Below, piece by piece: positions 42,274-52,003 of a stretch of DNA of 64,000 nt. The position numbers and the translations under genes are program-made. Numbering within the stretch: the first letter of the stretch is position 1; each line of letters opens with the position of its first letter. Source of the stretch: an uncultured Porticoccus sp. (GTDB taxonomy: Bacteria; Pseudomonadota; Gammaproteobacteria; Pseudomonadales; Porticoccaceae). The notes under the pieces are model-generated. The model did not search any database. It was given only the letters and a program-made list of their open reading frames with translations, and had not been told where the DNA came from. The stretch covers positions 1 to 64,000 of the forward strand of contig NZ_CAJXST010000006.1 of NCBI RefSeq assembly GCF_913061305.1. Reading direction: 5' to 3'.

Positions 42274-44988
42274 ATGTCTAAGTATCAATCTACAACCACG
42301 TCGGTTATCGGCGACAACACCTACACCTTTTACGACTTTAAGGGTGTGTCCGACAAATACGACATTACCCGACTCCCCTACTCGCTTAAAATCCTGCTGG
42401 AAAATCTACTCCGTCATGCCAACGAGGATTTTGTTCAGGACAGGGATATTGAAGCGGTGGCCAACTGGGACCCACAGGCAACACCAAGCGAGGAAATCAG
42501 TTTTGTGCCGGCGAGAGTTCTATTGCAGGATTTCACCGGCGTCCCGGCAGTCGTCGACTTGGCAGCCATGCGCGACGCCATGGGAGAGCTGGGGGGCTCA
42601 CCGGACCGGATCAATCCCCTCTCCGCTGTGGATCTGGTCATTGACCATTCCGTCATGGTGGATTTTTACGGTCACGAGGACTCACTCAAAAAGAATACTG
42701 CCCTTGAAGTGACTCGCAACCGGGAACGCTACCAGTTCCTGCGCTGGGGACAAAAAGCCTTTGAAAACTTCAAGGTCGTCCCTCCCGGCACCGGCATTTG
42801 CCACCAGGTCAACCTGGAATATCTGGCCCAGGCAGTCTACTCAAAGACCGTTGACGGCAAGTTAGTGGCATATCCCGATACGCTGGTAGGTACCGACTCA
42901 CACACCACCATGATTAACGGCCTGGGGGTACTGGGCTGGGGAGTGGGCGGCATCGAGGCAGAAGCCGCCATGCTGGGGCAACCCATCAGCATGCTATTGC
43001 CCCAGGTCGTGGGTTTTAAATTGACCGGCAAGTTACCCGAGGGCGCTACCGCCACCGACCTGGTGCTGACCGTAACCGAACAGCTGCGCAAACACGGGGT
43101 GGTATCAAAATTTGTCGAATTCTTTGGCCCGGGGCTGGAGAGTCTGTCGCTCGCGGATCGCGCCACCATCGGCAATATGACTCCGGAATACGGCGCGACC
43201 TGCGCTATTTTCCCTATCGACCGGGAAACCATTAACTACCTCGAACTCACCGGTCGCAGTGAACAGCAACTGGCCCTGGTGGAAACCTACACCAAAACTG
43301 TCGGGATATGGCATGACGAAAATACCCCGGACGCAGAATACAGTTCGCTGCTGGAGCTCAATCTGGCCGATGTCGTACCCAGCCTCGCGGGACCAAAGCG
43401 CCCCCAGGATCGGGTTCCTCTCTCGGCCATGGCCGACCACTATCGCGGGCTGCTGGACGATGCTACCACCGCACGCACTGACCAGATTCAGGCACGGGAC
43501 ATGGATGACGAAGGGGCGGCCATGGAGGAGCCGGAAGATACCGTTCACGAGATCACCTTCCGGAATCAAAATTTTCAGCTCCGTGATGGCGCGGTGGTCA
43601 TTGCCGCCATTACCAGTTGCACGAACACCTCCAACCCGAGTGTCATGTTGGCAGCGGGCCTGCTCGCCCGGAAAGCGAGACAGCGGGGACTTACCGTAAA
43701 ACCCTGGGTCAAAACCAGTCTGGCACCCGGCTCCAAGGTGGTCACTGAATATCTGGAACAGTCCGGTTTGCTGGAAGATCTCGAAGCGATGGGCTTCTAT
43801 CTGGTGGGCTATGGCTGCACCACCTGTATCGGCAATTCAGGTCCACTGCCCGATGAAATAGCCGAATCCATCCGTACCCGGAATCTCACGGTGGCGTCGG
43901 TGCTGTCTGGCAACCGCAATTTTGAAGGCCGCATTCATTCCGATGTAAAAACCAACTACCTGGCATCGCCCCCTCTGGTGGTGGCCTACGCACTGGCCGG
44001 CAGTATGCTACTGGATCTGAAAAATGAGCCCTTGGGGGAAGACGCGGAAGGTCGTGCCGTTTACCTGAAAGACATCTGGCCATCCTCAGAGGAAATCAAG
44101 GCGCTGGTTAATGCCCATGTGGCAGCCGGGCTGTTCCGGGAAAAGTACGCAGATGTCTACAGTGGTGATGAGGAATGGCAGAACCTGCCAGTCTCCGGTG
44201 GGGAGCTCTACAGCTGGCCGGAATCCACCTATGTTCGCAAGCCACCTTTTTTTGAAGGCATGACCGCCGAGCCGGCGGCGATAAAACCTATCGATCAGGC
44301 CCGCTGCCTGCTGAAACTGGGGGACTCCATCACCACCGACCACATCTCGCCAGCCGGCAGTATCGCCAAGGACAGCCCGGCGGGGCACTATCTGATCGAA
44401 CAGGGTGTGGAGCCGAAGGATTTCAACTCCTACGGATCGCGGCGGGGCAACCACGAGGTGATGATGCGCGGCACCTTTGCCAATGTACGGTTGCGCAATC
44501 AGCTGGCGCCGGGCACCGAGGGCGGATGGACCACCTACTTTCCCGACAACTCCTCGATCAGTGTGTACGACGCCGCCATGAAATACCGGCAAAACGGAAC
44601 ACCTCTGGTGGTATTGGCAGGACAGGAATACGGTACCGGTTCCTCCCGGGACTGGGCGGCGAAGGGCACCATTCTGCTCGGCGTCCGGGCGGTGATTGCC
44701 AAAAGCTTCGAGCGCATCCATCGCTCCAATCTGGTGGGCATGGGGGTTTTGCCGCTGCAGTTCAGTGACGGGGAAGATGCCGACTCGCTGGGCCTGGACG
44801 GCACCGAGCATTTCGATATTCCCGCTGTTGAAGCAGGCCAGCGCGAGCTGTCGGTCACGGTAACCGGCGAGAATGGCACCCGCACCTTCTCCGTCACAGT
44901 GCGTATCGACACCCCCAATGAATTCGACTATTTCAGAAATGGCGGCATTCTGCACTACGTGCTGCGCAAGCTCACCGGCACACAGTGA
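42274..44988 (+). CDS. acnA: aconitate hydratase AcnA
   Basis: A 904-residue [4Fe-4S] enzyme of the TCA cycle that converts citrate to isocitrate. Cluster cysteines lie in [15 protein letters not shown] (about 449) and [13 protein letters not shown] (two, about 515-518). Active-site segments include the [20 protein letters not shown] loop, and the C-terminal swivel domain has [16 protein letters not shown]. Length and order match AcnA/IRP-type aconitase rather than AcnB. ATG has GGAG upstream. Monocistronic, with the convergent reductase gene after it. Confidence 0.97.
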   Translation: MSKYQSTTTSVIGDNTYTFYDFKGVSDKYDITRLPYSLKILLENLLRHANEDFVQDRDIEAVANWDPQATPSEEISFVPARVLLQDFTGVPAVVDLAAMRDAMGELGGSPDRINPLSAVDLVIDHSVMVDFYGHEDSLKKNTALEVTRNRERYQFLRWGQKAFENFKVVPPGTGICHQVNLEYLAQAVYSKTVDGKLVAYPDTLVGTDSHTTMINGLGVLGWGVGGIEAEAAMLGQPISMLLPQVVGFKLTGKLPEGATATDLVLTVTEQLRKHGVVSKFVEFFGPGLESLSLADRATIGNMTPEYGATCAIFPIDRETINYLELTGRSEQQLALVETYTKTVGIWHDENTPDAEYSSLLELNLADVVPSLAGPKRPQDRVPLSAMADHYRGLLDDATTARTDQIQARDMDDEGAAMEEPEDTVHEITFRNQNFQLRDGAVVIAAITSCTNTSNPSVMLAAGLLARKARQRGLTVKPWVKTSLAPGSKVVTEYLEQSGLLEDLEAMGFYLVGYGCTTCIGNSGPLPDEIAESIRTRNLTVASVLSGNRNFEGRIHSDVKTNYLASPPLVVAYALAGSMLLDLKNEPLGEDAEGRAVYLKDIWPSSEEIKALVNAHVAAGLFREKYADVYSGDEEWQNLPVSGGELYSWPESTYVRKPPFFEGMTAEPAAIKPIDQARCLLKLGDSITTDHISPAGSIAKDSPAGHYLIEQGVEPKDFNSYGSRRGNHEVMMRGTFANVRLRNQLAPGTEGGWTTYFPDNSSISVYDAAMKYRQNGTPLVVLAGQEYGTGSSRDWAAKGTILLGVRAVIAKSFERIHRSNLVGMGVLPLQFSDGEDADSLGLDGTEHFDIPAVEAGQRELSVTVTGENGTRTFSVTVRIDTPNEFDYFRNGGILHYVLRKLTGTQ

Positions 44989-45015
44989 ATCTGTTGCAGG
45001 CGCAGATTCCGTATT

Positions 45016-46128
45016 TCAGTTCACGTCAGCGAGACGGGGATAATCGGTGTACCCCCGCTCATCGCCACCGTAAAAGCTGGCGGAATCCCATTCATTGAGC
45101 GGGGCATTGCGACGGAAACGCTCGGGAAGATCGGGGTTGGCAATAAACGGGCGACCAAAGGAGACCAGATCACAACGGCCTGCCTTGATCCTCTGGCGGG
45201 CCTCATCAGCCGTGTATCCGCCATTGGCCATGTAACAACCCTTGTACCCCGCCCGGATAGCATCGATTACCTGCTCGGGCCGACCGTCGGCATGGTTGCC
45301 CTGAAAGGAATCCTCCACCACCTCAAGGTAGGACAGCCCGGTCTGGTTCAGCCGTTCAGCAAAGGCCCCGTAGGTGGTCACCGGGTCATCGTCATACATA
45401 TCATTGAAACTGCCGGTGGGACTGACCCGGATGCCGGTGCAATCGGCACCCCAAACACTGAGGACAGCGTCCACCACCATCATCGGGAAACGCAGCCGGT
45501 TTCCCACAGAGCCGCCAAATTCGTCATCGCGCTGATTGCTGCCGCTGCGCAAAAACTGGTCGATCAGATAGCCATTTGCCGCATGGATCTGAACACCGTC
45601 AAACCCGGCCCGCCGGGCATTCTCCGCCCCGATTCGGTATTGATTGATGATGCCGGGAATTTCATCTTTGCCCAGCGCCCTGGGCCGGGGGACATCCACC
45701 ATTCCCGAGTCGGCGCTGATAAAAGTCTGCGCCCCGCGAGGCTTGATTGCGGAAGGAGCCACAGGCTGTGCACCCTCCGCCTGTAGTGCGGGGTGGGAAA
45801 TCCGACCCACATGCCAGAGCTGCAGATGAATTCGGCCACCCGCCTGGTGTACAGCGTCCGTGACTTTGCGCCAGCCATTGATTTGCTCGTCCGTATAGAT
45901 ACCGGGGGTAAAAGCATAGCCCTTGCCCTGCCGGGAGACCTGGGTTGCCTCACTGATAATCAGTCCGGCGCCGGCCCGCTGCCGATAGTATTCAGCATTC
46001 ATCGAATTGGGAGCATCACCTGGCTGGGTAGATCTGGAACGGGTCAGCGGCGACATGATAATACGGTTCGGCAACAGCAGATTGCCGAGTTTGAAAGGTT
46101 CAAAAAGTATGTCCGTCTGCTTGCTCAT
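45016..46128 (-). CDS. Old Yellow Enzyme family alkene reductase (NemA-like)
   Basis: A 370-residue FMN-dependent reductase. ATG 46128 has a strong GGAGAGG site and begins the natural N-terminus (FEPFKLGNLLLPNRIIMSPL). FMN and substrate residues include the paired positions of FDGVQIHAANGYLIDQFLR (His/Asn site) and the strand GCYMANGGYTADEAR. Such enzymes reduce electrophilic alkenes or nitro compounds with NADPH. It is divergent from an MDR-type reductase, a pairing that suggests shared control by electrophile stress. Confidence 0.93.
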   Translation of the reverse strand: MSKQTDILFEPFKLGNLLLPNRIIMSPLTRSRSTQPGDAPNSMNAEYYRQRAGAGLIISEATQVSRQGKGYAFTPGIYTDEQINGWRKVTDAVHQAGGRIHLQLWHVGRISHPALQAEGAQPVAPSAIKPRGAQTFISADSGMVDVPRPRALGKDEIPGIINQYRIGAENARRAGFDGVQIHAANGYLIDQFLRSGSNQRDDEFGGSVGNRLRFPMMVVDAVLSVWGADCTGIRVSPTGSFNDMYDDDPVTTYGAFAERLNQTGLSYLEVVEDSFQGNHADGRPEQVIDAIRAGYKGCYMANGGYTADEARQRIKAGRCDLVSFGRPFIANPDLPERFRRNAPLNEWDSASFYGGDERGYTDYPRLADVN

Positions 46129-46424
46129 CTTCCTCTCCTGCTCCTGTTGCAATGACCTGTCAGCCCCATACGCACCAGTGTGGTATCCAGATTGCCTCTG
46201 TACGTGCACACCACGATATCTGCGTACATTCGGCGGATTGACCATCCACTGCTGACCCGTGATGGGCAATGGCAATAGATGTTTTCCTGGAAAGAATTTC
46301 CCGACAATGTCTGACATGTGCCGACAAATCCACCTGCTGTGGGCCATAATCAGTATCATACTATCCTACAGTTTTGTCGGCGCAGCACGACAAATAGCCA
46401 AGTCAACCATTGCGGGGATGAACA
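46129..46424. promoter_or_regulatory. divergent promoter region of two reductases
   Basis: About 295 bp between divergent genes. Possible operator parts: TGTACG (46199-46204) with CGTACA (46223-46228), and TGTGCCGACAAA (46317-46328) facing TTTTGTCGGCGCA (46372-46384). No regulator gene is adjacent, so binding proteins are unknown. Confidence 0.35.
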
Positions 46425-47447
46425 ATGCAGCAACCGGTCAATCGTCAGGTAATTCTCAAATCAAGGCCTTCCGATGTTCCGCAGGCGGAAAACTTTGCTG
46501 TTATCGAATCGGCAGTACCCACTCTGGACGACGGGCAGGTGCTGGTTCGCAATGTATACCTCTCGGTGGAGCCTGCCATGCGCGGCTGGGTCAGCGCGGT
46601 GGCCAATTATTCGGAACCGGTGGCGATAGATGGCGTAATGCGCAGTCTCACCGTGGGACGTGTGGTGGAGTCTCGCCATCCCGATTTCCAGATTGGCGAG
46701 GTTGTCACGGGCATGTTTGGCTGGCAGGACTATGCGGCTGTCGAGGCAGCCGCCATTCAACGCAAGGTACCCGATAACGGGCTGCCGATCTCCACTGCGC
46801 TCGGCGTTTTGGGCATCAATGGATTAACCGCTTATTTTGGACTTTTCGATCTGAGCCAGCCGAGCCCGGGCGACACCGTGGTGGTGTCTACCGCCGCCGG
46901 TGCAGTGGGCTCCTGTGTGGGCCAACTGGCCAAACTGCATGGTTGCCGCACCGTCGGTATTACCGGTGGCCCCGAAAAAGTGGGCCTTTGCCGGGAGGTT
47001 TTTCAGTACGACGAAGCGATTGATTACCGAACCGATGATTTCGAAGCGGCACTCGCCCTGGCCTGCCCGGATGGCGTGGATATCTATTTCGATAACACCA
47101 GCGGTCCGATCAGCGATGCAGTGCTGCGACACATCAATGTCGGCGCACGTATCACTCTTTGCGGCACCGCCTCTATCACTCGTTGGGATCCCATCCCGCA
47201 GGGCCCAAGAGTACACCGGCAACTGTTGGTCAACCGGGCAAGAATGCAGGGCTTTCTGGTATTCGATTATGTGGATCGCTATGCTGAGGCGCTTGAAACG
47301 CTGACCCCCCTGGTTCGCGATGGTGAGCTTCGATACCGGGAAGCCATTCTCGAAGGCATTGATCAGGCACCGGATTCAATCGCCAGCCTTTACCGCGGCG
47401 ATAATCTGGGCAAACGCTTGATCCGCATTGCACCTGACAGTATTTAA
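46425..47447 (+). CDS. NADP-dependent MDR-family alkenal/one reductase
   Basis: A 340-residue zinc-free medium-chain reductase of the leukotriene B4 dehydrogenase/curcumin reductase group. The N-terminal catalytic domain has YLSVEPAMRGW, and the Rossmann domain (about 130-290) has VVVSTAAGAVGSCVGQLAK, the NADPH loop. The substrate-side block YFDNTSGPISDAVL and CGTASITRW are typical. It reduces alpha,beta-unsaturated carbonyls, a task it may share with the divergent Old Yellow Enzyme. Confidence 0.93.
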   Translation: MQQPVNRQVILKSRPSDVPQAENFAVIESAVPTLDDGQVLVRNVYLSVEPAMRGWVSAVANYSEPVAIDGVMRSLTVGRVVESRHPDFQIGEVVTGMFGWQDYAAVEAAAIQRKVPDNGLPISTALGVLGINGLTAYFGLFDLSQPSPGDTVVVSTAAGAVGSCVGQLAKLHGCRTVGITGGPEKVGLCREVFQYDEAIDYRTDDFEAALALACPDGVDIYFDNTSGPISDAVLRHINVGARITLCGTASITRWDPIPQGPRVHRQLLVNRARMQGFLVFDYVDRYAEALETLTPLVRDGELRYREAILEGIDQAPDSIASLYRGDNLGKRLIRIAPDSI

Positions 47448-47518
47448 CCGATGGCAGTCCCTTAACCGGGCCCCTGCTATCACAAACTACAGCAATCCAT
47501 TGAAAATTATGCCCGATC

Positions 47519-49204
47519 ATGACGCCATCCTATCTCACTGACATCATCACCCTGCTGGTGGCGGCTGTCATCGCTGTACCGCTGGCTCAGGCACTGCGAT
47601 TGGGCGCCGTCCCGGGGTTTCTGATCGCCGGGCTGGCAGTGGGGCCATACGGTTTTGGACTGATCAGCAACATTAGCGACATCAGCCACCTCGCCGAAAT
47701 CGGCGTGGTCTTTCTGCTGTTTGTGATTGGTATTGAACTGAAACCGTCCCTGCTCTGGCAGATGCGCCGCCTGGTATTTGGTCTGGGTTCCCTGCAGGTT
47801 CTGCTGACGGCAATCCTGATCGGCAGCATTGCCTATTTTTTATTCGACATTCCCTCCCATGCGGCCATTTTGATTGGCCCGGCTCTGGCCCTGTCTTCCA
47901 CTGCTTTCGTGATCCAGATAATCGCCGATCAAAAATTGATAAATTCAGGTTATGGTCGCTCTTCTATCGCCGTGCTGCTGATGCAGGATCTCGCCGTAGT
48001 CCCTTTGCTGGCCCTGGTTCCTCTGCTCTCCGGACCCGAAATAAAAATGGATGACGACCTCTGGCTGACGCTGATCAAATCCGTTTCGATTGTCGCTCTG
48101 GTAGTCTTTCTGGGGCGGTATCTGCTGCACCCACTGTTACACCGGGTGGCCATGTCCGGTAGCCGCGAAGTATTTACGGCTTCGGCAGTACTGATTGTGA
48201 TGGGTACCGCACTCGCCACTGAACATGCCGGCCTGTCCATGGCGATGGGCGCCTTTCTGGCGGGTATGCTGATCTCCGACTCTTTCTACCGCCACCAGGT
48301 GATTGCGGAAATTGAACCCTTTCGCGGCCTGTTGCTGGGCATGTTCTTCATGTCCATGGGAATGTCGCTCAATATCGGCCTGCTGCTGGACAAGCCGTTC
48401 CTCTCCCTTGGCCTGCTCGGTCTGCTGTTACTGGTGAAAATGCTGGTGCTGTTGCCGGTCTGCCTCCTGTTTGGGCTGAACACCCGTGTCAGCCTGGCTG
48501 TCGCACTGATACTCGCCCAAAGTGGTGAGTTTTCGCTGGTGATTTTCTCCCTGGCCAATCAATCCGGTCTGCTCGACACGGCATTGTTTCAACAACTACT
48601 GCTGGTGGTATTACTGAGCATGTTGGCGACTCCGCTGCTGGCAAGAAAAGCTGAACAACTGGCCAAAGCCCACCATGGAGAACATCATGAGCCAGAAACT
48701 ATCGCGGAAGCACCCATTGTCCTGGCAGGCTTTGGCCGGGTTGGCTGCAATGTCGGAGAAATTCTCACCCGCTCCGGGAAATCTTTCGTCGCATTGGATG
48801 CGGACCCCGGCGTCGTTAAGCGGGAGCGAGCCAACGGCCACCCCGTCTATTTTGGCGATGTTCGAAAACCGGAAGTTCTCATATCCGCTGGTGCAACCAA
48901 CGCACAGATCATCATCGTCACTATCAATGACGCGAAAGCCACAGAAGAGATCGTCGCCTCTCTGCGACGCACCTATCCCAAGAAGCATATCTATGCTCGG
49001 GGTCTCGGACTGCCCCAATGCCAGTCTCTGAGTGACCTGGGTGCCAACGGGGTGGTATCGGAAAACCTCGAAGCCAGTCTCGAACTGGCCAGGATGGCAT
49101 TGGCAGATATGGGCGTATCGGATGCCATTTTGCTGGATACGATCGATCAGTTTCGCCAAAACTACCAAAGCCGAATCAAGCGCACCAAGCTAGATGAACC
49201 TTGA
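47519..49204 (+). CDS. Kef-type K+/H+ antiporter with TrkA-N domain
   Basis: A 561-residue inner-membrane antiporter of the CPA2 family. About twelve helices span residues 1-385, with GPALALSSTAFVIQI and GMFFMSMGMSLNIG as landmarks. A cytosolic TrkA-N/RCK domain follows (about 395-515) with the NAD-binding loop VLAGFGRVGCNVGEIL. Kef proteins release potassium under electrophile stress. Its place after two electrophile-reducing enzymes fits that role, though no ancillary KefF/KefG gene is seen. Confidence 0.92.
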   Translation: MTPSYLTDIITLLVAAVIAVPLAQALRLGAVPGFLIAGLAVGPYGFGLISNISDISHLAEIGVVFLLFVIGIELKPSLLWQMRRLVFGLGSLQVLLTAILIGSIAYFLFDIPSHAAILIGPALALSSTAFVIQIIADQKLINSGYGRSSIAVLLMQDLAVVPLLALVPLLSGPEIKMDDDLWLTLIKSVSIVALVVFLGRYLLHPLLHRVAMSGSREVFTASAVLIVMGTALATEHAGLSMAMGAFLAGMLISDSFYRHQVIAEIEPFRGLLLGMFFMSMGMSLNIGLLLDKPFLSLGLLGLLLLVKMLVLLPVCLLFGLNTRVSLAVALILAQSGEFSLVIFSLANQSGLLDTALFQQLLLVVLLSMLATPLLARKAEQLAKAHHGEHHEPETIAEAPIVLAGFGRVGCNVGEILTRSGKSFVALDADPGVVKRERANGHPVYFGDVRKPEVLISAGATNAQIIIVTINDAKATEEIVASLRRTYPKKHIYARGLGLPQCQSLSDLGANGVVSENLEASLELARMALADMGVSDAILLDTIDQFRQNYQSRIKRTKLDEP

Positions 49205-49452
49205 ACCCAGGAGAAGCGACGTCAAGTCCCCAAACCTACTGACGATCAAATAAATCTACCTTTTTTCAAAAAAACCCGATATAGTGCGTAAAGCTTGAAA
49301 GTACGTCCTATATTTATGTACACCATTTCGATGTCTCATCTTTAGAACTTCGTCCTGTTATTCATAATTACTAGCAATACTTCCAGCAAATACCGCCTCC
49401 TAAAAAGGCAACAATTAATACTTTATTACCAATGAATAGATAGGAAACGAAT
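49205..49452 (+). promoter_or_regulatory. long leader region of the cold shock gene
   Basis: About 250 bp upstream of csp with no gene. A likely -10 (TATAGT near 49280) gives a 5' leader of about 160 bases, long as in cold shock mRNAs. A clear cold box was not identified. Confidence 0.45.
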
Positions 49453-49662
49453 ATGTCTACAGTTACCGGCACCGTAAAATGGTTTAACGAATCAAAAGGT
49501 TTTGGATTTATCGAACGTGAATCCGGCCCCGATGTTTTTGCTCATTTCAGCGCCATTTCAAGCTCAGGCTTCAAAACCCTGATCGAAGGCCAGAAAGTGG
49601 AATTTACTGTCACCCAAGGACAGAAAGGTCCCCAGGCTGAAAACATCGTAGTCGTCTCTTAA
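49453..49662 (+). CDS. CspA-family cold shock protein
   Basis: A 69-residue single cold shock domain. The RNA-binding motifs RNP1 (KGFGFIERE) and RNP2 (VFAHFSAI) are both present. Binds single-stranded nucleic acid and melts mRNA structure. The long leader and the stacked hairpins after the gene suggest post-transcriptional control. TAGGAAACGA-type ribosome site. Confidence 0.95.
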   Translation: MSTVTGTVKWFNESKGFGFIERESGPDVFAHFSAISSSGFKTLIEGQKVEFTVTQGQKGPQAENIVVVS

Positions 49663-49683
49663 TACAGAGACTCCGAGACTACC

Positions 49684-49766
49684 TGCTGACAACGAATAGT
49701 TGTCAGCCCGCTTCTTCCTGAAGAAGCGGACAGAAAAAGGGCAAGGTTTATACCTTGCCCTTTTTT
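49684..49766 (+). terminator. three tandem hairpins ending in a terminator after csp
   Basis: CTGACAAC/GTTGTCAG (about 49685-49705), CCGCTTCTT/AAGAAGCGG (about 49709-49730) and AAAAAGGGCAAGG/CCTTGCCCTTTTT (49734-49765) follow each other closely. The last one, with its T run, is a typical intrinsic terminator. The first two may protect the mRNA 3' end. Confidence 0.85.
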
Positions 49767-49820
49767 ATTAACGCTTTATCCTGAATGTTGCTAGATTAAA
49801 GCTACGACAAGGAGATAAAA

Positions 49821-50153
49821 ATGACCACCAAACTGAATTTTGAGGGCGTAACCCGCGTCAACTGGAAAGATGTTGACGCTGTCGAAGTCTGTCCGGGTAT
49901 CTTTGAGCGGAAGCTCTGGGTCGGAGAGAATGGTAGCTGGGTGGCCGTTTATGAACTGACACCCGGTGCCAAATTCGCCGATGTTGACGTGCACGAAAAG
50001 GGCCCAGAACAAATCTACGTTATCTCCGGTGTGTTCGGTGGTGGCAAGGAGGACTACCGCGAGGGCGATTTTGTGCATCAACCCAAGAACTCTTCCCACG
50101 TCCCGCAATCGGAAACCGGCTGCACGCTGCTGGTGATATACCCTGAAGGCTGA
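49821..50153 (+). CDS. ChrR-like cupin domain protein
   Basis: A 110-residue single-domain cupin. The metal-binding pattern is present: the His/Glu set in VDVHEKGPEQIYVISG (first motif) and the His in FVHQPKNSSHVPQSE (second motif). Resembles the cupin part of ChrR and of small acetylacetone-cleaving-like enzymes. Role unknown. An AAGGAGA site precedes the gene. Confidence 0.85.
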   Translation: MTTKLNFEGVTRVNWKDVDAVEVCPGIFERKLWVGENGSWVAVYELTPGAKFADVDVHEKGPEQIYVISGVFGGGKEDYREGDFVHQPKNSSHVPQSETGCTLLVIYPEG

Positions 50154-50329
50154 TCACCCCCTTCACCGGGTTTGTGGTAACCGAGTCTGTACCAAAGCTG
50201 CCGAAAACCCGCCTTCCCCCACAGGGGCGGGGCAAACAATCAATTTTACCCGTCATCACCGCCCCTGCTTTCCAGGTGGACGAACCATAATGTAACTGAC
50301 ATTACCAACCAACGCATACTGGAGCTCCC

Positions 50330-50980
50330 ATGTCACTGCTGCGCGTCCGCTACCAGACCATAGAATTTGGTGAACTGGATATTCATGTCCGAACCTTGCG
50401 CAGTAATCTGGAATACAGCGATCCGGACGGGGACGCTGAAGCGCTGGGTATATCCTCAGCCAGCTGGCCACTTTTCGGTATTGTCTGGGATTCGGCCAGG
50501 GCGCTGGCACACCACATGCTCAGCCAGGATACCGGTGGCAAACGCATCCTTGAGGTAGGCTGTGGTATTGGCCTGGCGAGCCTGGTGCTCAATCATGGCG
50601 GTGCAGACATCACCGCCACGGACTATCATCCCCGGGCAGGGGAGTTCCTCGATATCAATGTTCAGCTCAATCAGGGACGACCCATTCCTTTTGTCCGAAC
50701 CGGCTGGGCCGATGAGGACCAACTGCTGGGTAAATTCGATATGATTATCGGCAGTGATGTGTTGTACGAGCGCGAACACGTCGATCTGCTGGCAACCTTC
50801 ATCGATAAACACGCGCAGGCCACCTGCGAAGTCATCATCGTAGATCCGGGCAGAGGCCATCACGCGCCATTCAGTAAAAAAATGGCCCAGCTTGGCTACA
50901 CCTGCAGCCAGCAGAAAATAGCCAATACCGACTATCTGCCGGAGACCTTCTCCTGTCAGGTGCTTCACTATTACCGGTAA
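50330..50980 (+). CDS. class I SAM-dependent methyltransferase (lysine methyltransferase-like)
   Basis: A 216-residue cytosolic methyltransferase. Motif I RILEVGCGIGLASLVL (about residues 72-87), then ITATDYHPRAGEFL, and motif IV DMIIGSDVLYEREHVDLL. The arrangement, with WPLFGIVWDSARALAHHM before motif I, resembles the PF10294 lysine-methyltransferase group (METTL21-like). The protein target is unknown. Confidence 0.85.
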   Translation: MSLLRVRYQTIEFGELDIHVRTLRSNLEYSDPDGDAEALGISSASWPLFGIVWDSARALAHHMLSQDTGGKRILEVGCGIGLASLVLNHGGADITATDYHPRAGEFLDINVQLNQGRPIPFVRTGWADEDQLLGKFDMIIGSDVLYEREHVDLLATFIDKHAQATCEVIIVDPGRGHHAPFSKKMAQLGYTCSQQKIANTDYLPETFSCQVLHYYR

Positions 50981-51011
50981 TGACCACCTCCACTCCCGAC
51001 TGAACCCTGAA

Positions 51012-51485
51012 TCAGAGCCCCAGAGCCGACAGGCCGGGGTAATCCGCTGGCCGGGGTCCCGGCGGCCAGTCAAATTTTCTTTCAGCCTCAGTGATGGGTA
51101 TATCGTTGATACTGGCATGCCGGGTTTTCATCAGGCCATTTTCGGCAAACTGCCAGTTTTCGTTACCGTACGAGCGAAACCAGTTACCCTCCCCATCGTG
51201 CCATTCATAGGCAAAACGCACCGCGATTCTGTCATGACTAAAGGCCCATATCTCCTTGATCAACCGGTAGTCCAGCTCGCGCAACCACTTGCTCTCCAGA
51301 AACGCAACAATCTCACTGCGTCCACAGAGAAACACTGACCGGTTCCGCCAGCGGGAATCCTCCGTATAGGCCAGCGCTACCAATGCCGGGTTTTTGGTAT
51401 TCCACGCATCCTCGGCCCTGCGCACTTTGAGCACCGCATCCTCAAACGTAAACGGAGGCAGCGGTGGTTTCAGTGGTTCATTCAT
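51012..51485 (-). CDS. DUF1348 (NTF2-like) protein
   Basis: A 157-residue protein from ATG 51485. The conserved segment [20 protein letters not shown] and the ending [20 protein letters not shown] match DUF1348, an NTF2-like fold. Function unknown; NTF2-like pockets often bind small ligands. It lies 58 bp downstream of cynS on the same strand, so it is probably the last gene of the cyanate operon. Confidence 0.9.
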   Translation of the reverse strand: MNEPLKPPLPPFTFEDAVLKVRRAEDAWNTKNPALVALAYTEDSRWRNRSVFLCGRSEIVAFLESKWLRELDYRLIKEIWAFSHDRIAVRFAYEWHDGEGNWFRSYGNENWQFAENGLMKTRHASINDIPITEAERKFDWPPGPRPADYPGLSALGL

Positions 51486-51542
51486 GAATTTTTCCTCGCA
51501 GAAACCGACGTGGCAACCACGCCCGCACAATCAGGCAGGACA

Positions 51543-51983
51543 TTACCAGCTCTTGTAGGGCAGAAATTTGCCGTTCAGTGTCAGCAACACCCGGTCACCT
51601 TTGGGGTCTTCAATCTTGTCGACCTCCATGGAAAAGTCGATGGCACTCATAATCCCGTCACCAAATTTTTCCTGGATAACCTCTTTCAGGGTATCGCCAT
51701 AGACCCCAACCACCTCATAAAGTCGGTAGATCAACGGATCTGTCGGCACCGCCTTGTCCCAGCTCTTTGTTGGATAGCTCGCCAGCGCACTGGCAACTTC
51801 CGGCCCCAGACCCAGATAGTCGGCAATCGCTTTCGCCTTTTCCGGTGGCGCACTGTTCATGCCGAGACAGGCGGAGGTCAGCCATACCGTCGACATACCC
51901 AGGTCATTGGCCATGGCTTCCCAGCTCAACCCCTTGGCCAGCTTGATACTGATAATGGTTTCAGTCATCGAGATTTTGTTCAT
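51543..51983 (-). CDS. cynS: cyanase CynS
   Basis: A 146-residue enzyme that breaks down cyanate with bicarbonate to ammonia and CO2. Catalytic residues corresponding to Arg 96, Glu 99 and Ser 122 are seen in LIYRLYEVVG and GIMSAIDF. The N-terminal helix-turn-helix-like part and C-terminal dimer strand are full length. ATG 51983 has an AGGAGT site. It follows the ABC ATPase gene by 20 bp, which marks the transporter as a cyanate importer. Confidence 0.97.
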   Translation of the reverse strand: MNKISMTETIISIKLAKGLSWEAMANDLGMSTVWLTSACLGMNSAPPEKAKAIADYLGLGPEVASALASYPTKSWDKAVPTDPLIYRLYEVVGVYGDTLKEVIQEKFGDGIMSAIDFSMEVDKIEDPKGDRVLLTLNGKFLPYKSW

Positions 51984-52003
51984 GGACACTCCTTCACTTT
52001 TCA

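Noticed and set aside
44086-44955. Minus-strand frame of 289 codons
   Set aside because: Antisense to aconitase, low-complexity translation, no ribosome site.
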